Shown piece after piece: positions 51,569-59,907 of a stretch of 64,000 nt of DNA. The notes beneath the pieces were generated by a model. It was given only the letters and a program-made list of their open reading frames with translations, ran no database searches and was not told where the DNA came from. The translations under genes and the position numbers were made by a program. The number at the start of each line of letters is the position of its first letter. Within the stretch, counting starts at the first letter, position 1. This DNA is from Stappia sp. ES.058 (GTDB lineage Bacteria; Pseudomonadota; Alphaproteobacteria; Rhizobiales; Stappiaceae): NCBI RefSeq assembly GCF_900105595.1, contig NZ_LT629784.1, positions 1,302,001-1,366,000 of the forward strand, read 5' to 3'.

Positions 51569-52204
51569 CTATCGCACAAGCGAACGCGCAATGCTGCTCA
51601 ACGCCTCCATCAGGGCGGTCATGTTCGTGTCGGCGGCCTCTTCATCCTGCCGGGTGATGTCTTTCATCACCCGGACATGAAGGGTGGCCGATGCGCTCAG
51701 ATCCCGGTTTGAGCTGTAGCGTACCCAAAACCGTCGGGAGTGGGTTTGCAGGGGGGAGAGCACCTTCGACAGGAAGGGATTGGCGCATGCGGTCTCAAGA
51801 ATGGCATCGAACGTCTTGTCGGCCTTGAGAAACAGCGAGACGTTGGAGGTTTTCGCCGCCGTCTCCATCAAGCTTGCGCACTCCGCAAGGTGCGCGCGAT
51901 GCGATGCGTCCGCGAAACGCGCTGCCTTTCTGGCGAAGATCGGCTCAAGGGCCAGGCGCGGCTCCATGACACGCAGATAGTCTTCGGGGCGTATGTCCGA
52001 GATGCGGATGCCCGAGCGCGGCACGATCTCAAGCAGGCCTTCCCAGGAGAGGCGCTGGATTGCCTCGCGCACCGGAGTCCGGCCCAGCCCGACCTGCTCG
52101 ATAATCTGTTTTTCGGTGAGTGCGCTGCCGGGCCGTAACTCGAGCGATACGATTTTTTCCTCGAGGAAGAGATAGGCGGCATGCGCTTGAGACGTATTCG
52201 GCAT
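51569..52204 (-). CDS. GntR family transcriptional regulator, FCD subfamily
   Basis: A 211-residue regulator starting MPNTSQAHAAYLFLEEKIVSLELRPGSALTEKQIIEQVGLGRTPVREAIQRLSWEGLLEIVPRSGIRI, which is the GntR winged helix. The FCD domain follows (LEPIFARKAARFADASHRAHLAECASLMETA...). An in-frame upstream extension to 52285 crosses operator palindromes and is rejected. It is divergent from the DapA-family gene, with two TGATATATCA sites between them, so it probably controls that gene and itself. Confidence 0.9.
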   Translation of the reverse strand: MPNTSQAHAAYLFLEEKIVSLELRPGSALTEKQIIEQVGLGRTPVREAIQRLSWEGLLEIVPRSGIRISDIRPEDYLRVMEPRLALEPIFARKAARFADASHRAHLAECASLMETAAKTSNVSLFLKADKTFDAILETACANPFLSKVLSPLQTHSRRFWVRYSSNRDLSASATLHVRVMKDITRQDEEAADTNMTALMEALSSIARSLVR

Positions 52205-52240
52205 TTCCACCCTGTCACTCCGTGTGCCGGCCTTCGAGAT

Positions 52241-52296
52241 TGATATATCAGGGCTTGACACTGCGCAAGTGCATGTGAATATCATTGATATATCAA
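52241..52296. promoter_or_regulatory. Paired GntR-type operators around the DapA-family promoter
   Basis: TGATATATCA occurs twice, at 52241-52250 and 52286-52295, with centres 45 bp apart. The second is extended to TTGATATATCAA. Between them lies a TTGACA (52255-52260) with an AT-rich -10-like AATATC about 17 nt on. Both copies lie between divergent GntR and DapA-family genes, which strongly suggests operators for that regulator. Confidence 0.7.
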
Positions 52297-52311
52297 ATGG
52301 AGGTGGGTCTC

Positions 52312-53226
52312 ATGTGGCGTGGTGTCTTCCCGGCGGTAACGACGAAATTCACGAGCGACGGCGCGCTCGACACAACGGAAATGGAACGCTGTTTCGCGCT
52401 CCAGATGGAGGCCGGGATCGACGGGTTCATCGTTTGCGGGTCGCTCGGCGAGGCGATGACGCTGGAGCCTGAAGAAAAGCTCGAGATCCTGGCCGTTGCG
52501 AAATCCGTGGCCGGCCGCGCACCTGTTCTCATGACGATCTGCGAGAGTTCCACGCACCGTGCACGGGAGGCGGCGAAGGCTGCGGCGGCAGCCGGCGCGG
52601 ACGGTTTCATGGCGCTGCCCGGCGTTCCCTATCGCTCCGCACCTGCCGAAACCCTCAATCACACGCTTTCCGTCGCCCGCGCGGGAGGTAGGCCGGTCAT
52701 GGTCTACAACAATCCGGTTGCCTATGGTGTCGATGTCACGCCGGAGATGTTCGAGGAGCTCGCCGGCGAGGAGTTGATCGTCGCGATGAAGGAATCGACC
52801 GACGACATCCGCCGTGTGAGCGAGGTGCTTACGCGTTTCGGCGACCGGTTCGATGTGTTCACCGGTGTCGACAACATCGCCATGGAAAGCCTGGTGATGG
52901 GTGCGCACGGTTGGGTGGCGGGCCTCGTCGTGGCGTTTCCCAGAGAGACCGTCGCGATCTACAAGCTTGTGCAGGCCGGCCGGATCGAGGAGGCGCGAGC
53001 GATCTATCGCTGGTTCCGTCCGCTGCTCGATCTCGATGTCTCGACCAACCTCGTTCAAAACATCAAGCTCGCCGAAGTGCTGGCGATCGGGTCGAACGAC
53101 CGGGTGCGCGAACCGCGCCTGCCGCTGTCGGAAGCGGATCGTGCGCGGGTGATGACGGTCGTGGAGACCGCTCTTGAGACCCGCCCGGACCTGTCGTCGC
53201 TGGACTTCGACGCGCCGTCGCGCTGA
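52312..53226 (+). CDS. Dihydrodipicolinate synthase (DapA) family lyase/deaminase
   Basis: A 304-residue class I aldolase-type TIM barrel, from the ATG at 52312 8 nt after GGAGG. The Schiff-base Lys is in LIVAMKESTDDIRRVSE (about 160), the Tyr in PVMVYNNPVAYGVD, and the carboxylate-binding GSLGEAMTLEPEEKLEIL replaces the DapA GTTGE loop. DapA itself is unlikely: the partner downstream is a semialdehyde dehydrogenase. The pair fits 1-pyrroline-4-hydroxy-2-carboxylate deaminase (hydroxyproline route) or a keto-deoxy sugar-acid dehydratase, both of which give 2-oxoglutarate semialdehyde. The choice is not decidable from the sequence. Confidence 0.85.
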   Translation: MWRGVFPAVTTKFTSDGALDTTEMERCFALQMEAGIDGFIVCGSLGEAMTLEPEEKLEILAVAKSVAGRAPVLMTICESSTHRAREAAKAAAAAGADGFMALPGVPYRSAPAETLNHTLSVARAGGRPVMVYNNPVAYGVDVTPEMFEELAGEELIVAMKESTDDIRRVSEVLTRFGDRFDVFTGVDNIAMESLVMGAHGWVAGLVVAFPRETVAIYKLVQAGRIEEARAIYRWFRPLLDLDVSTNLVQNIKLAEVLAIGSNDRVREPRLPLSEADRARVMTVVETALETRPDLSSLDFDAPSR

Positions 53227-53334
53227 TTGCGGCCTGCGTTCGGGACGGATATCGGTTTCATAAAGCCCTGTTTTGCTTTAGTAATCGGCGACAATTCCGC
53301 ATGAGGCGAGGGGCATTTCGGCTTCCGCCTCCTA
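53227..53334. other. Short gap between the DapA-family gene and the MITE-like element
   Basis: About 110 bp with an AT-rich start. No gene or clear terminator is visible. Together with the element at 53335-53598 it separates the DapA-family gene from the aldehyde dehydrogenase gene by 398 bp. Confidence 0.3.
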
Positions 53335-53598
53335 GGGTGTGGACCCATAAATGAGGCTGACATGGCATGGAAAATGGCGATGGATTGCGAGGAAGGGCGT
53401 GCAGAGCGGGCCGGGTGCCCGGTCAAGCGCGCTGACGATGCAAAGCGAAGCCATTTCCCTGTCCTTAGGATTTGACCGGATTGCGCCTCCTCTTCGTCGC
53501 GAAAGGCTTGAAAATACCCGCATTTCTCGGCGCTTACGCTCCTTGACGAGACGCAATCCGCCTCAAACCATGGCAATCCCATTTATGGGTCCACACCC
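53335..53598. mobile_element. MITE-like element, 264 bp, with 19-bp perfect terminal inverted repeats
   Basis: GGGTGTGGACCCATAAATG at 53335-53353 is repeated exactly inverted at 53580-53598. Both ends are flanked by CTA/TAG (CTAG on both sides), consistent with TA duplication at a CTAG target as made by IS5-family (IS427-like) transposases. The interior encodes no recognisable transposase and contains a unit shared with 48875-48932. It is therefore a non-autonomous element or a hairpin-forming intergenic repeat. It lies between a lyase gene and the dehydrogenase gene of the same putative pathway. Confidence 0.75.
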
Positions 53599-53624
53599 TA
53601 GTCTACAAGAATTGGAGGGCATTC

Positions 53625-55130
53625 ATGATCATCGGCAAGCATCTGATCGCGGGCGACTGGGTTGGCGGCGCCGCCGTGTTTCAGTCCGCACCGGTGTCCG
53701 GTGAGGCGCTCGCCTTTCCCGTCGGTGGTGCCGCCGAGGTCGATGCGGCGGTGCATGCGGCGGAGGAGGCCTTCTGGACGTTCGGCTACAGTGACAGAGG
53801 CATCCGGGCCCGTTTCCTGCGTCGCGTCGCCGATGAAATCGAGGCGCGCGGGCCGGAGATCACCGAGATCGCGACGCAAGAGTCCGGCCTTCCCGTGCCA
53901 AGGATCGAGGGCGAGCGTGGCCGCACCACCGGCCAGTTGCGGCTCTTTGCCGATCATATCGAGGCAGGCGCCTATCTCGACCGCCGGCACGACGCCGCGC
54001 TTCCCGAGCGAAAGCCGCTTCCCCGCCCGGACATCCGGCTGGTCCAGCGACCGATCGGGCCGGTCGCGGTGTTCGGCGCATCGAACTTCCCGTTGGCGTT
54101 TTCGGTCGCCGGCGGCGACACCGCGTCCGCGCTGGCGGCCGGCTGCCCGGTGGTGGTCAAGGGCCACCCCGCCCATCCCGGCACCAGCGATCTCGTGGCG
54201 CAGGCGTTCGCCTCGGCCATCGAGGCCGTAGGCCTTCATCCCGGTGTGTTTTCGCTCGTGCAGGGCAATACGAATGCGCTCGGCGCGGCTCTGGTGCAAC
54301 ATTCGTTGATCAAGGCGGTCGGCTTCACGGGATCGCTTGGCGGTGGGCGGGCGCTCTTCGATCTGTGTGCGGCGCGCGAAGAACCGATCCCCTTTTACGG
54401 TGAACTCGGCTCCGTCAATCCGGTGTTCGTCCTGCCCGCGGCGCTCGAGGCCCGGGCGACCGACATTGCCAGTGGCTGGGCCGCCTCTCTTGCCCTGGGT
54501 GCGGGGCAGTTCTGCACCAATCCGGGCGTTGTGATCCTGCCGAAGGGCGAAAAGGCCGACGCCTTTGTCGCGGAAGCTGTTGCAAGCCTGTCGTCGGTCG
54601 CAAGCCAGACGACACTGACGGAAGGGATTGCAGCGGCTTTCGCGTCGGGACGGGCCGGCGTGCGCGACGTGACCGGCGTTGAGCCGCTCTTCGAAGGCAA
54701 TTGCGACACCCGTGCGGTCGAACCGCAGCTTTATCGCGTTGCGGGCAGGGATCTTCTTGCCAGCGATGCGTTGCTGCATGAGGTTTTCGGCCCGTTGGGC
54801 ATTGTCGTGATCGCGGACGGGGCGGACGAGATGCTCTCGATCGCCCGCGCGCTGGAGGGACAGCTCACCTGCACGCTGCAGATGGACGATACGGACATGG
54901 AGATCGCCTCCCGGCTGATGCCGGTGCTTGAGCGCAAGGCCGGGCGCATCCTGGCGAACGGCTTTCCGACCGGTGTTGAGGTTTGCGACGCCATGGTGCA
55001 TGGCGGGCCCTATCCGGCCTCGACGAACTTCGGTGCGACCTCGGTCGGCACGATGGCGATCCGCCGGTTCCTGCGGCCGGTCAGCTATCAGAACCTGCCA
55101 ACGGATCTGTTGCCCGCCGACGGGCTGTGA
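53625..55130 (+). CDS. NADP-dependent aldehyde dehydrogenase, 2,5-dioxovalerate (2-oxoglutarate semialdehyde) type
   Basis: A 501-residue aldehyde dehydrogenase. Features in order: IGPVAVFGASNFPLAFSVAGGDTASALAAGCPVVVKGHPAHPGT (cofactor fold with the family's GHPAHPGT), then GFTGSLGGGRALFDL. The catalytic Glu is in FYGELGSVNPVFVLP and the Cys in GAGQFCTNPGVV. The GHPAHPGT and GSLGGG pattern and the FCTNPG site are those of ketoglutarate semialdehyde dehydrogenases. It would oxidise the product of the upstream DapA-family enzyme to 2-oxoglutarate. The ATG at 53625 lies 26 bp past the MITE-like element, so its promoter may lie within that element. Confidence 0.9.
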   Translation: MIIGKHLIAGDWVGGAAVFQSAPVSGEALAFPVGGAAEVDAAVHAAEEAFWTFGYSDRGIRARFLRRVADEIEARGPEITEIATQESGLPVPRIEGERGRTTGQLRLFADHIEAGAYLDRRHDAALPERKPLPRPDIRLVQRPIGPVAVFGASNFPLAFSVAGGDTASALAAGCPVVVKGHPAHPGTSDLVAQAFASAIEAVGLHPGVFSLVQGNTNALGAALVQHSLIKAVGFTGSLGGGRALFDLCAAREEPIPFYGELGSVNPVFVLPAALEARATDIASGWAASLALGAGQFCTNPGVVILPKGEKADAFVAEAVASLSSVASQTTLTEGIAAAFASGRAGVRDVTGVEPLFEGNCDTRAVEPQLYRVAGRDLLASDALLHEVFGPLGIVVIADGADEMLSIARALEGQLTCTLQMDDTDMEIASRLMPVLERKAGRILANGFPTGVEVCDAMVHGGPYPASTNFGATSVGTMAIRRFLRPVSYQNLPTDLLPADGL

Positions 55131-55142
55131 TGTCGGGAGCTT

Positions 55143-56009
55143 CTATCGGTGCGGGGCGGCAAGCCCGCGCCGATGCTCGGCACGCGCAACATAGATCGTG
55201 CTGGCGACGATGATCGTCATGCCGAGCACGGTGTTCCATGTCGGGATCTCCGAAAAGACGAGAAAGCCTGCGGCAACCGCGAAGACGAGCCGCAGATAGG
55301 GGAAGGGGGCGAGCGCGGAAACCTCGCCGGCGCGGTAGGCCTCGATCGTCAGCCACATGCCGCTGGCTCCCACAAACCCGGCACCGGCAAGCAGCATCAG
55401 GCCGGTGTCGGACAGGGGCTGCCAGTTGGCGATCGCGAAGGGCAGGGTGCCGAGCGTCGTCACCACGCCGATGTAGAACATGATCGTCGGCGTTTTTTCG
55501 GTGCGCACCAGAATGCGGTTCATGATCACAAGCACGGCGGCAAGGGCCGCGCTGGCGATTCCGAGAAGCACGGCCGGCTCGAAGGACCCCGGCGTGACGC
55601 CGGCCGCGATCACGACACCGGCGAAGCCGACGAGGGTCGCGAGCCATCTGGCCACGCCCAGTTTCTCGCCAAGAAGCGGCGCGGCAAGCAATGCGACGAA
55701 CAGCGATGTGGAGAACGTCAGTGTCGAGGCAAGCGCCATATCGAGCACCAGAAAGCTGACATAATAGAGATACCAGACGCCAAGGCTGGTCAGGCCGCGC
55801 GCCACCTGCAGTGCCGGACGTTTCGTCGCGAACCCGCCGCGTGCAGCGATCACCATTGTGGTGCCGAGCATGAGCTGGGCGCAGGCCCGGAAGAAGACGA
55901 TCTGCGCTGTCGCCGCCTCGCCTCCCACCAGTCTCACCAGAAGAACCTCGCCCGTGAAAACGGCGGCGGCGAGCATGAGCAGAATTGCCCCTTTGAGATT
56001 GCCGCTCAT
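55143..56009 (-). CDS. EamA/DMT-superfamily transporter
   Basis: A 288-residue inner-membrane protein with ten spans in two EamA repeats (about 5-140 and 150-285). The first span is LKGAILLMLAAAVFTGEVLLVRLVG, the first repeat ends in VARWLATLVGFAGVVIAAG, and the second includes APFPYLRLVFAVAAGFLVFSEIPTWNTVLGMTIIVAS. The ATG at 56009 matches the family start. It is the last gene of the MarR-led operon and probably moves a substrate or end product; it is convergent with the aldehyde dehydrogenase gene. Confidence 0.9.
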   Translation of the reverse strand: MSGNLKGAILLMLAAAVFTGEVLLVRLVGGEAATAQIVFFRACAQLMLGTTMVIAARGGFATKRPALQVARGLTSLGVWYLYYVSFLVLDMALASTLTFSTSLFVALLAAPLLGEKLGVARWLATLVGFAGVVIAAGVTPGSFEPAVLLGIASAALAAVLVIMNRILVRTEKTPTIMFYIGVVTTLGTLPFAIANWQPLSDTGLMLLAGAGFVGASGMWLTIEAYRAGEVSALAPFPYLRLVFAVAAGFLVFSEIPTWNTVLGMTIIVASTIYVARAEHRRGLAAPHR

Positions 56010-56034
56010 GGTCGCGGTCCGTGTATTCGCGGGC

Positions 56035-57441
56035 TCACCGCGAGGCCTTGAAGGGCGCGTAGAGGTCCGGCGTTTGTGTACCCAGACGGCGCAGGAAATC
56101 CACCCAGGCGACGACGCCGTCATCGATGGCACTGAGTCGGAAGAACTCGTTCGGCGCGTGAAAGTCCTCGTCCGCCGTGGAGAAGGACATGGTCACAGTG
56201 TCCAGCCCCAGCGCATCGCGCACGATGTCGGACAGCGGCAGCGTGCCGCCCATGCGCACCCGCACCGGCGGTTGGGCGAGGGCTGTCTCAAGTGCCTCTT
56301 CCGCCGTCAGCAGCAGGGGGTGGTTCGCCGGAACGGTATAGGCCGCCGTTCCGCGGTCGCGCAGGTCGAGTGTCAGTTCGACCCCGTCGGGGCTGTGCTG
56401 GCGTAGGTGGCCTTCAAGCAGCGATCTCGCGCGGGCCGGGTCCTGTCCCGGACCGAGGCGGGTGGTGATCTTGGCAAAGGCCTCGCAGGGGGTGACGGTC
56501 TTGGACCCCTTGCCCTGATAGCCGCCCCACATGCCGTTGATCTCGACGGTCGGCCGATGCCAGAGGCGCTCCAGCGCCGTATGACCCGGTTCCCCGTGGC
56601 TGTCCGCGCCGATCCCGGAAAAAAAGGCGGCTTCGTCGAAGGGGATCTCCGCCATCCGTTCTCGCTCTTCCGGCGCGAGCGGTGTCGCGTCATCCGCATA
56701 GCCTTCGATCGTGATGCGTCCGTCGGTGTCGTGGAGACTGGCAAGCAGGGCCGCCATTTCGTGGAGCGCATTGCGCACGCCCCCGCCAAAGCGACCGGAA
56801 TGCAGATCTTTGGAGGCCGTTCTTAACGCGACCTCGCAGCGAAAGCTTCCGCGCGACCCGACGTTGATGCTTGCGAGATCCGCACGCCAGCGAGCGCCGT
56901 CGGCGGAAATCACCGCATCGGCCTGAAACAGGTCGCGGTGGCTGTCCAGAATATCTCCGAGCGTGGCGCTGCCGATTTCCTCCTCGCCCTCGATCAGCAG
57001 ACGGACGTTGACCGGCAGCCGGCCCTCGACCGCGAGGAATGCGGAAAGCGTCTCGATGGCGATTGAAACCGGGCCCTTGTCGTCGGAGACACCGCGTCCA
57101 TAGAGCCGCGCGTCGCGGATCTCGGGCGCGAAGGGTTCAGAATGCCACAGATCGAGCGGATCGGGCGGCTGGACGTCGTAGTGCCCGTAGACGATGAAGG
57201 TCGGGGCCTGCGGCGCGCCGAGCCATTCGGCATAGACGGCCGGGTGTCCTCCGGCATCGATCTCGCGCACGCCCTGGAAGCCGGCTGCCGCAAGCCGCCC
57301 GCACAGGATCGCTCGCGCGGCGGCCATTCCGTCGGCATAGGCGGGGTCGGTGCTGACCGAGGGGGCGGAGACGAGCGTGCGAAGACGCTCGATGATGCCG
57401 TCGCGGTCGGCCTGAAGCCGCGCAAGAACCGGATCGCTCAT
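56035..57441 (-). CDS. M20 family metallopeptidase (dipeptidase/carnosinase-like)
   Basis: A 468-residue di-zinc hydrolase of the M20 dipeptidase group. Metal and catalytic residues are visible in VYGHYDVQPPDPLDLW (His, Asp), ARLYGRGVSDDKGP (bridging Asp), LLIEGEEEIGSATL (Glu-Glu catalytic base) and the late STADEDFHAPNEFF (His). The lid domain lies at about 200-310. The ATG at 57441 overlaps the SDR stop by 4 bp. It probably hydrolyses a dipeptide or N-acyl amino acid derived from the compound taken up by the divergent ABC system. Confidence 0.93.
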   Translation of the reverse strand: MSDPVLARLQADRDGIIERLRTLVSAPSVSTDPAYADGMAAARAILCGRLAAAGFQGVREIDAGGHPAVYAEWLGAPQAPTFIVYGHYDVQPPDPLDLWHSEPFAPEIRDARLYGRGVSDDKGPVSIAIETLSAFLAVEGRLPVNVRLLIEGEEEIGSATLGDILDSHRDLFQADAVISADGARWRADLASINVGSRGSFRCEVALRTASKDLHSGRFGGGVRNALHEMAALLASLHDTDGRITIEGYADDATPLAPEERERMAEIPFDEAAFFSGIGADSHGEPGHTALERLWHRPTVEINGMWGGYQGKGSKTVTPCEAFAKITTRLGPGQDPARARSLLEGHLRQHSPDGVELTLDLRDRGTAAYTVPANHPLLLTAEEALETALAQPPVRVRMGGTLPLSDIVRDALGLDTVTMSFSTADEDFHAPNEFFRLSAIDDGVVAWVDFLRRLGTQTPDLYAPFKASR

Positions 57442-58193
57442 GAACGGCCCCCGTCGACACTGAGGATCTGACCGGTGATCCAGGAGGCCTGATCGGACGC
57501 GAGAAAGAGCGTTGCGGCGGCGATGTCCTCCGCCGTGCCGAGACGCCGGGTGTGGATGGACTGCACGAGGCGGGCCTGACCGTCCGCGCCCATCGCGTCC
57601 CACTGGCGTTCTGTCGTGGGGTTGGAACGCACGAAGCCCGGCGCGACCGAGTTCACGGTGATGCCTTGCGGTCCGAGTTCGAGCGAAAGCTGGCGTACGA
57701 TGCCGACCAGCGCGTGTTTGGCGGCCGTATAGGCCTGAATGCCGGTCAGCGACGGGCGAAGCCCCGCGCCGGACGCGATGGCGACGATCCGGCCCGCACC
57801 CTTTTCGCGCATGTGCGGTGCGCAGGCCTGCGCCAGCCAGAAGGCGGCATCGACATTCGCCCGGAAGATCGCGTGCCATGACGCTTCGTCGATCTCCTCC
57901 AGCGGACGTCCGGCCTGGCCGCGCGTGCCGCCGGCGGCATGAATCAGGATATCCGGGGCCTTGCCGTCGCGCGCGAGCCGGTCGACCATCGCGTGAACCG
58001 CCGAGCGGTCGCCGAGATCGACGCCGAAGCACTCGGCTTCAAGGCCGGTTGCGGAAGCGGCAAGCCCCGCCTCGTCGATGTCGACGAGGGTCAGCGCGGC
58101 GCCAGCCTGCTGGAGGCCAAGGGCGATGGCGCGCCCGATCCCTTGCGCGGCGCCGGTCACCAGCGCGCGTTTTCCGGCAAAACTCAGCTGCAT
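57438..58193 (-). CDS. Short-chain dehydrogenase/reductase (SDR)
   Basis: A 251-residue classical SDR: cofactor motif VTGAAQGIGRAIALG, IHAAGG in place of NNAG, catalytic Ser of AIASGAGLRP, and Tyr-x3-Lys in YTAAKHAL, then GITVNSVAPGFVRS. Asp in TLVDIDEAG after strand 2 favours NAD(H). It overlaps the preceding gene by 10 bp and the M20 gene by 4 bp. Substrate unknown; an alcohol or hydroxy acid of the same catabolic route is expected. Confidence 0.92.
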   Translation of the reverse strand: MQLSFAGKRALVTGAAQGIGRAIALGLQQAGAALTLVDIDEAGLAASATGLEAECFGVDLGDRSAVHAMVDRLARDGKAPDILIHAAGGTRGQAGRPLEEIDEASWHAIFRANVDAAFWLAQACAPHMREKGAGRIVAIASGAGLRPSLTGIQAYTAAKHALVGIVRQLSLELGPQGITVNSVAPGFVRSNPTTERQWDAMGADGQARLVQSIHTRRLGTAEDIAAATLFLASDQASWITGQILSVDGGRS

Positions 58194-59203
58194 CGGGAAA
58201 TCAACTCCTGAAGGGTCTCCGGCGCTTGCGGACGCCGTTCGTCCTCGATGTCATGGATCAGGTCGACCACGGCCTGCAGTGCCGGCGTCTCGACGCCGGC
58301 GTTCTGCGCAAGCCGCACGATGGTGCCGATCTGCTGGTCGACTTCCGTCTTGCGCTTGCGCACGGCAAGGTCGCGCCAGATCCCGGTGTGGGTTTTCGCC
58401 GTCTTGCTGGTGAAACCGACGAGTGCCTCGATCGAGGCATCCGTGACGCTGTCGGATGCTTCCGGTGCGAAGGCCGACGGATCGAACCCGTTGAAACCGC
58501 GCGGCGTCACGCCACGGGCCCGGGCAACCGCCATGACCTCGCGGCCGAGCGCGCGCCATGCCGGACGGCGGCTTTCGTCTGCGAAATTCGCGGCCATGGA
58601 ATCGTCGGTCAGTGCCGTGCCGAACAGCATCGCGCCGTAACCGAGCTTGCCCCAGAGCCAGCCCCAGATGTCGTCGCTCAGGACGGCGTCCGGCTCGAAG
58701 ATCTGCATCAGCCGGAACATGTCGCGGGTGCGGTCGCGGATCGAACCGTCGATCTCGCCGATCACCACAGCGCCGCGATTGCCGAACAGGATCTCGCCCG
58801 GGCCGTGCCAGTCGCCGCCGAAATTGACGAAGGCGCCCATGGTGCGCTCCGCGCCGACGATCCCGGAGATTTCAAGCTCGTTCAGGCCGTTTTGCGCCGA
58901 CAACACATATCCGTCCTCGGCGAGGAACGGCTTGAGCGCGGTCGCGGCGGCCTGTGTCGCCTGTGCCTTCACGGCCAGTACGACGCGGCTGTAGGTGCCG
59001 GTCAGTTCCTCCGGTGTCACGCAAGGGACAACCTGGCGGAATTCCTCGACGGGGCCCGTGATCGACAGGCCTGTCGTGCGGCATGCCTCGACGTGGTCGG
59101 GAACGATATCGACCATCACGACGTCTTCGCCCGCGCGGGCCCAATAGGCCCCGAGCGTGCCGCCGATGGCGCCCGCGCCCCAGATCAGGATCGTGTCGGC
59201 CAT
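58184..59203 (-). CDS. 2-dehydropantoate 2-reductase (PanE/ApbA) family oxidoreductase
   Basis: A 339-residue protein with the N-terminal NADP fold ILIWGAGAIGGTLGAYWARAG, then VLAVKAQAT and LSAQNGLNELE with the family QNG motif. The helical C-terminal domain contains WGKLGYGAMLFGTALTD, whose Lys is the catalytic residue position of PanE. Because it sits inside a catabolic operon, pantothenate synthesis is unlikely; many family members reduce other 2-oxo acids. It starts at the ATG at 59203, overlapping the creatininase-family gene by 19 bp. Confidence 0.85.
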   Translation of the reverse strand: MADTILIWGAGAIGGTLGAYWARAGEDVVMVDIVPDHVEACRTTGLSITGPVEEFRQVVPCVTPEELTGTYSRVVLAVKAQATQAAATALKPFLAEDGYVLSAQNGLNELEISGIVGAERTMGAFVNFGGDWHGPGEILFGNRGAVVIGEIDGSIRDRTRDMFRLMQIFEPDAVLSDDIWGWLWGKLGYGAMLFGTALTDDSMAANFADESRRPAWRALGREVMAVARARGVTPRGFNGFDPSAFAPEASDSVTDASIEALVGFTSKTAKTHTGIWRDLAVRKRKTEVDQQIGTIVRLAQNAGVETPALQAVVDLIHDIEDERRPQAPETLQELISRCS

Positions 59204-59901
59204 GGTCCCTCCAGAGCGTCTCGCACTTCCGCGACACCGGTGTTCCAAATGTCGAGCATCACGTCGTCGTCTTTTTGATAGTCGCCGCCGAAGGCGCCGT
59301 CGCCGAGCAATTCGCGGGCAAGCCCGGGCTCCGCCGCTTTGGTGGCGACCATGTCCGGCGCAGGCTTCGGTGTCGCCGGGCGCGGGGCAGGGGCATGCAC
59401 CAGACGCGTCCAGGGATAGTTTTCCATCCAGTTGGCATGGCTGCCGCTCGGGTCGACCGACTGGACCTTGGCCCAGGTCTTCGGTCCGTTCCACCAGTTG
59501 TGGAACTTGATGCTGAGATGCGGGGAATCGATCATCAGTTCGCTTGCAACCGCGCCGGCCGGCTGATTTCCGCCGTGACCGTTGACGATCAGGATGCGGC
59601 GAAACCCGGAGCGGTCGAGCGAGGCGATGACATCCCGGATCACGGCCGCATATGTCTCGACGCGCAACGTGATCGTGCCGGGGTAGCCTGCGAAATACGG
59701 AGCAAGCCCGAAGGGCATGACCGGGAAGACGGGAACGTTCAACGGCTCGGCCGCTTCGACGGAGACGCGCTCCGCCAGGATGGAATCGACGCTCAGCGAC
59801 AGCTGTGCATGTTGCTCTGTCGAGCCGATCGGCAGAATGCAACGGTCGTCCTCCGCGACCCTCGCCTCAACGTCCATCCAGTTCATCTCACTGATGCGCA
59901 T
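59185..59901 (-). CDS. Creatininase family amidohydrolase
   Basis: A 238-residue metal-dependent cyclic-amide hydrolase. The metal motif PIGSTEQHAQLSLSVDS (Glu-x-His...Asp) differs from the usual EQHGxHLPxxTD by Ala and Leu-Ser replacements. VNGHGGN and the SGSHANWMENYPWTR segment with its Glu ligand are present. Family enzymes open creatinine, formamides or lactam-type rings. Second gene of the MarR-led operon, 6 bp after marR. Substrate unknown. Confidence 0.88.
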   Translation of the reverse strand: MRISEMNWMDVEARVAEDDRCILPIGSTEQHAQLSLSVDSILAERVSVEAAEPLNVPVFPVMPFGLAPYFAGYPGTITLRVETYAAVIRDVIASLDRSGFRRILIVNGHGGNQPAGAVASELMIDSPHLSIKFHNWWNGPKTWAKVQSVDPSGSHANWMENYPWTRLVHAPAPRPATPKPAPDMVATKAAEPGLARELLGDGAFGGDYQKDDDVMLDIWNTGVAEVRDALEGPWPTRS

Positions 59902-59907
59902 CGCAGT

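Noticed and set aside
52312..53226. dapA for lysine biosynthesis
   Set aside because: The DapA fold is clear, but the GTTGE loop is changed, and GntR operators and the semialdehyde dehydrogenase neighbour point to catabolism.
58184..59203. panE for pantothenate synthesis
   Set aside because: It is embedded by overlaps in a catabolic operon with no other pantothenate gene; family name only.
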